Shown here: positions 62,255-64,000 of the stretch, piece by piece
Numbering within the stretch: the stretch's first letter is position 1
Layout: each line of letters begins with the position of its first letter
Assembly (NCBI GenBank): GCA_022447495.1
Contig: JAKVBH010000023.1
Location: 1-64,000, forward strand
Length of the DNA: 64,000 bases
Reading direction: 5' to 3'
Origin: Marinovum sp.
Lineage (GTDB): Bacteria > Pseudomonadota > Alphaproteobacteria > Rhodobacterales > Rhodobacteraceae
Notes under the pieces: model-generated
What the model was told of the DNA's origin: nothing
What the model saw: the letters and a program-made list of their open reading frames with translations, nothing else
Databases searched by the model: none
Position numbers and translations under genes: made by a program

Positions 62255-63262
62255 TCAAATGTCTATGTCCAAACTGACCGGAAAATGATCCGACGCCAAA
62301 AGCAAAGCCTCGCGCAACTCGGGCGCGCGCCAGCATCCCGGGTCATCAAACGGATGCCAAATGCGCCAGCGACCGCCTTTTGCTTTCAACTCGTCGGAGA
62401 CAAAGATGTAATCCAATAGCGCCTGCAAAAATCGGTGCTCCTCGCGAATAAAAAACCGCGCTGTGGTCGGCTGGGCCATCAAACGCTTCTGAAGCGCGCG
62501 CGAGGCGTGCGGGTCGTAGAGCCGTCCTGCCTCATCGCCATCGCCTCGGATGATCTCCACGGAAGATCGGCCAAAAAGCTCTTCGAACTCATCAAGGCCG
62601 GGCCCGTCGTTGAGGTCCCCCATGACCATCACCGTCTCATCCGCCTGCAGGTGTTCTGCAATGCGCACGCGCAACCAAATGGCCTGGGCCAGTTGCTTGC
62701 GGCGGTTCGCAATGGAGGCGCGCATGACTTGGTCGCGGGTCTTGGCCCCATGGGGCGCTTTGGATTTCAGATGTGCCCCGATCAGGCGCAATTCCGTGCC
62801 CTTGGCCGTCGTGGCCGCCAACTCCAGGGGCGGCTTGGAGAAGTGCACGCGGTCGCGGTGGGCATCCACATCGAGGTCGATGCCAAACTCGCCGTCAAAG
62901 CGCGGAGCGTCACGGCTCTCTTTTGGATCGTGCGTCACGGTGAGCGCGTCGGGATCATAGAGCAACATAATCTCTTGCTGTGTCTGGTTCTGAAACCCGA
63001 GCATGGTCTTTCGAGCCCGCAGCTCAAACGACGCCGCAAATCGCTCCAGCGCGGCCACTCCGTCGCGTCGTGCGTGGGTGTCGGGTGCTTCGATCACCAT
63101 GACCGCATCAGCATCCAGCGCGCTAAAGACAATCCCAAGCGCCTCTGTTTGCTGTGCCTTGGTCACATCATGCCGCGCCGACCAGCTGTGATCGGCAATC
63201 AGCCCCGCCTCTTCATCAAAAAGCGCGTCGAACCATTCCACGTTGTAGGTGGCAAACCGCAT
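62255..63262 (-). CDS. Endonuclease/exonuclease/phosphatase family protein
   Basis: A 335-residue EEP-fold protein. Motifs: MRFATYNVEWFDALF at the start, VIEAPDTHAR (acidic metal residue region), LIGAHLKSKAPHG, MVMGDLNDGPG and the C-terminal ASDHFPV. These are the Asn, Asp and His residues of DNase-I-like catalysis. Substrate (nucleic acid or phosphate ester) is unknown. The frame runs back to 63613, but the ATG at 63262 with GGAGAG upstream starts the domain. It is divergent from mutL. Confidence 0.88.
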   Translation of the reverse strand: MRFATYNVEWFDALFDEEAGLIADHSWSARHDVTKAQQTEALGIVFSALDADAVMVIEAPDTHARRDGVAALERFAASFELRARKTMLGFQNQTQQEIMLLYDPDALTVTHDPKESRDAPRFDGEFGIDLDVDAHRDRVHFSKPPLELAATTAKGTELRLIGAHLKSKAPHGAKTRDQVMRASIANRRKQLAQAIWLRVRIAEHLQADETVMVMGDLNDGPGLDEFEELFGRSSVEIIRGDGDEAGRLYDPHASRALQKRLMAQPTTARFFIREEHRFLQALLDYIFVSDELKAKGGRWRIWHPFDDPGCWRAPELREALLLASDHFPVSLDIDI

Positions 63263-63376
63263 GGTCTCTCCGTTCCTGTTCGGCCCAAGATGCACTACTT
63301 TTTCGCGCGGCGCAGCCCTTTCCAGAATCGGGTCAGAAGTGCTAGGTGTTGGGGTATGAAGGATTTGTCCCCCAAT

Positions 63377-64000
63377 ATGAGCCACACCCCCACCATTCGT
63401 CAGCTGGACGAAGCCGCCATTAATCGCATTGCCGCGGGCGAGGTTGTGGAACGACCGGCGTCGGCCGTCAAAGAACTCATTGAAAATGCGCTCGACGCCG
63501 GTGCCACGCGCATTGATGTGGATGTGGCCCAGGGCGGTAAACTCTTGATCCGGGTGACCGACAACGGCTTTGGTATCGCGGCGGGTGACCTCCCGCTGGC
63601 ACTGTCGCGCCATGCCACGTCTAAGATCGATGGCTCAGATCTGCTGAACATCCACACATTTGGCTTTCGGGGCGAAGCGCTGCCATCGCTTGGCGCGGTA
63701 GGTCGGTTGAAAATCCAATCCCGCGTGTCCGGTGCCGATCCCCATGAAATCCACGTCGAAGGCGGCGAGATGGGGCCCGTGCGGCCCACAGCCCATGGAC
63801 CAGGCACAACGGTCGAATTGCGGGATTTGTTCTTTGCCACACCCGCACGGCTCAAATTTCTACGCAGTGACCGGGCGGAGATGCAGGCGGTCAGCGATGT
63901 GGTGAAGCGATGTGCCATGGCCGCGCCCTCCTGTGGTTTTCGCCTAACGGAATGCACTGAAGCACCGCGAGTGCTCTTTGAATCACCGGCGGAGCCTGGT
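63377..64000 (+). CDS. mutL: DNA mismatch repair protein MutL (N-terminal part, cut by window edge)
   Basis: 208 codons are visible, with no stop before the edge. The GHKL ATPase motifs are complete: IAAGEVVERPASAVKELIENA (motif I), VTDNGFGI (II), FGFRGEALPSLG (III) and GPGTTVELRDLF. MutL couples MutS mismatch recognition to strand removal. An in-frame ATG at 63356 would add 7 residues; neither start has a strong ribosome site. Confidence 0.95.
   Translation, partial: MSHTPTIRQLDEAAINRIAAGEVVERPASAVKELIENALDAGATRIDVDVAQGGKLLIRVTDNGFGIAAGDLPLALSRHATSKIDGSDLLNIHTFGFRGEALPSLGAVGRLKIQSRVSGADPHEIHVEGGEMGPVRPTAHGPGTTVELRDLFFATPARLKFLRSDRAEMQAVSDVVKRCAMAAPSCGFRLTECTEAPRVLFESPAEPG

Overview
The window is a 64 kb piece of an alphaproteobacterial chromosome, most likely a marine Rhodobacterales (Roseobacter-type) genome. 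The evidence is gene content and order: infA-maf-rng-yacG, cysQ-DUF4170-kdtA-lpxK, corC-lnt-metK, dsbA-DUF721-mutY, rbfA-truB-rpsO...pnp and rsmB-heparinase-purH-lspA-bamF-M16-M16. A SAM/SAH-type riboswitch in front of metK is a further marker, because that class is known from Rhodobacterales. Coding density is high. I see no tRNA, rRNA, CRISPR array, prophage or insertion sequence. The window begins inside a lytic transglycosylase gene and ends inside mutL.

Layout. 0-2 kb: lytic transglycosylase (partial), divergent from dapA; then a possible small RNA ending in a strong hairpin. 2-10.7 kb, minus strand: a run rsmB, heparinase-like, purH, lspA, bamF-like lipoprotein and two M16 proteins (one with an intact zinc site, one without). 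10.7-12.4 kb: sdhAF4-like gene, an exported unknown and dapB. 12.4-20 kb: rbfA, a phosphodiester-glycosidase-like protein, truB, DUF1643, rpsO, then a creatinase gene and an unknown gene lying between rpsO and pnp. 20-24 kb: 1-Cys peroxiredoxin, aldehyde dehydrogenase, PaaI-type thioesterase, RluA. 24-31.5 kb: corC, lnt, metK (riboswitch), dsbA, DUF721, mutY, an AlkB-type alkane monooxygenase.

31.5-38.7 kb, minus strand, is the main accessory metabolic region. An XRE-cupin regulator, a LysE-type exporter, two large FAD oxidoreductase/GcvT fusion proteins and a homocysteine S-methyltransferase look like one transcription unit. The enzymes fit stepwise demethylation of a methylated amine: glycine betaine to dimethylglycine by methyl transfer to homocysteine, then to sarcosine and glycine with one-carbon units passed to folate. 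The creatinase at 15.7 kb would supply sarcosine to the same route. This assignment is inferred from family and order.

38.8-64 kb: free methionine-R-sulfoxide reductase, thiolase, a STAS/HATPase partner-switch pair, gamma-glutamyltransferase, hspQ, an AEC transporter, an SLT lipoprotein, pmbA, cysQ, DUF4170, a kdtA homologue that seems to lack the catalytic Glu, lpxK, a class-III aminotransferase, a small lipoprotein, smpB, a gene-free stretch with a possible Usp relic, mercaptopyruvate sulfurtransferase, aromatic aminotransferase, PBP1A, glnK-amtB, yacG-rng-maf-infA (minus strand), a nitrilase-family hydrolase, an EEP nuclease and the start of mutL.

The most interesting non-coding signals are the candidate sRNA after dapA, a strong plus-strand terminator upstream of glnK with no gene in front of it, a hairpin with an exposed CCCTCC loop after amtB, the pnp leader hairpin, the metK riboswitch and an inverted repeat in front of the XRE regulator.
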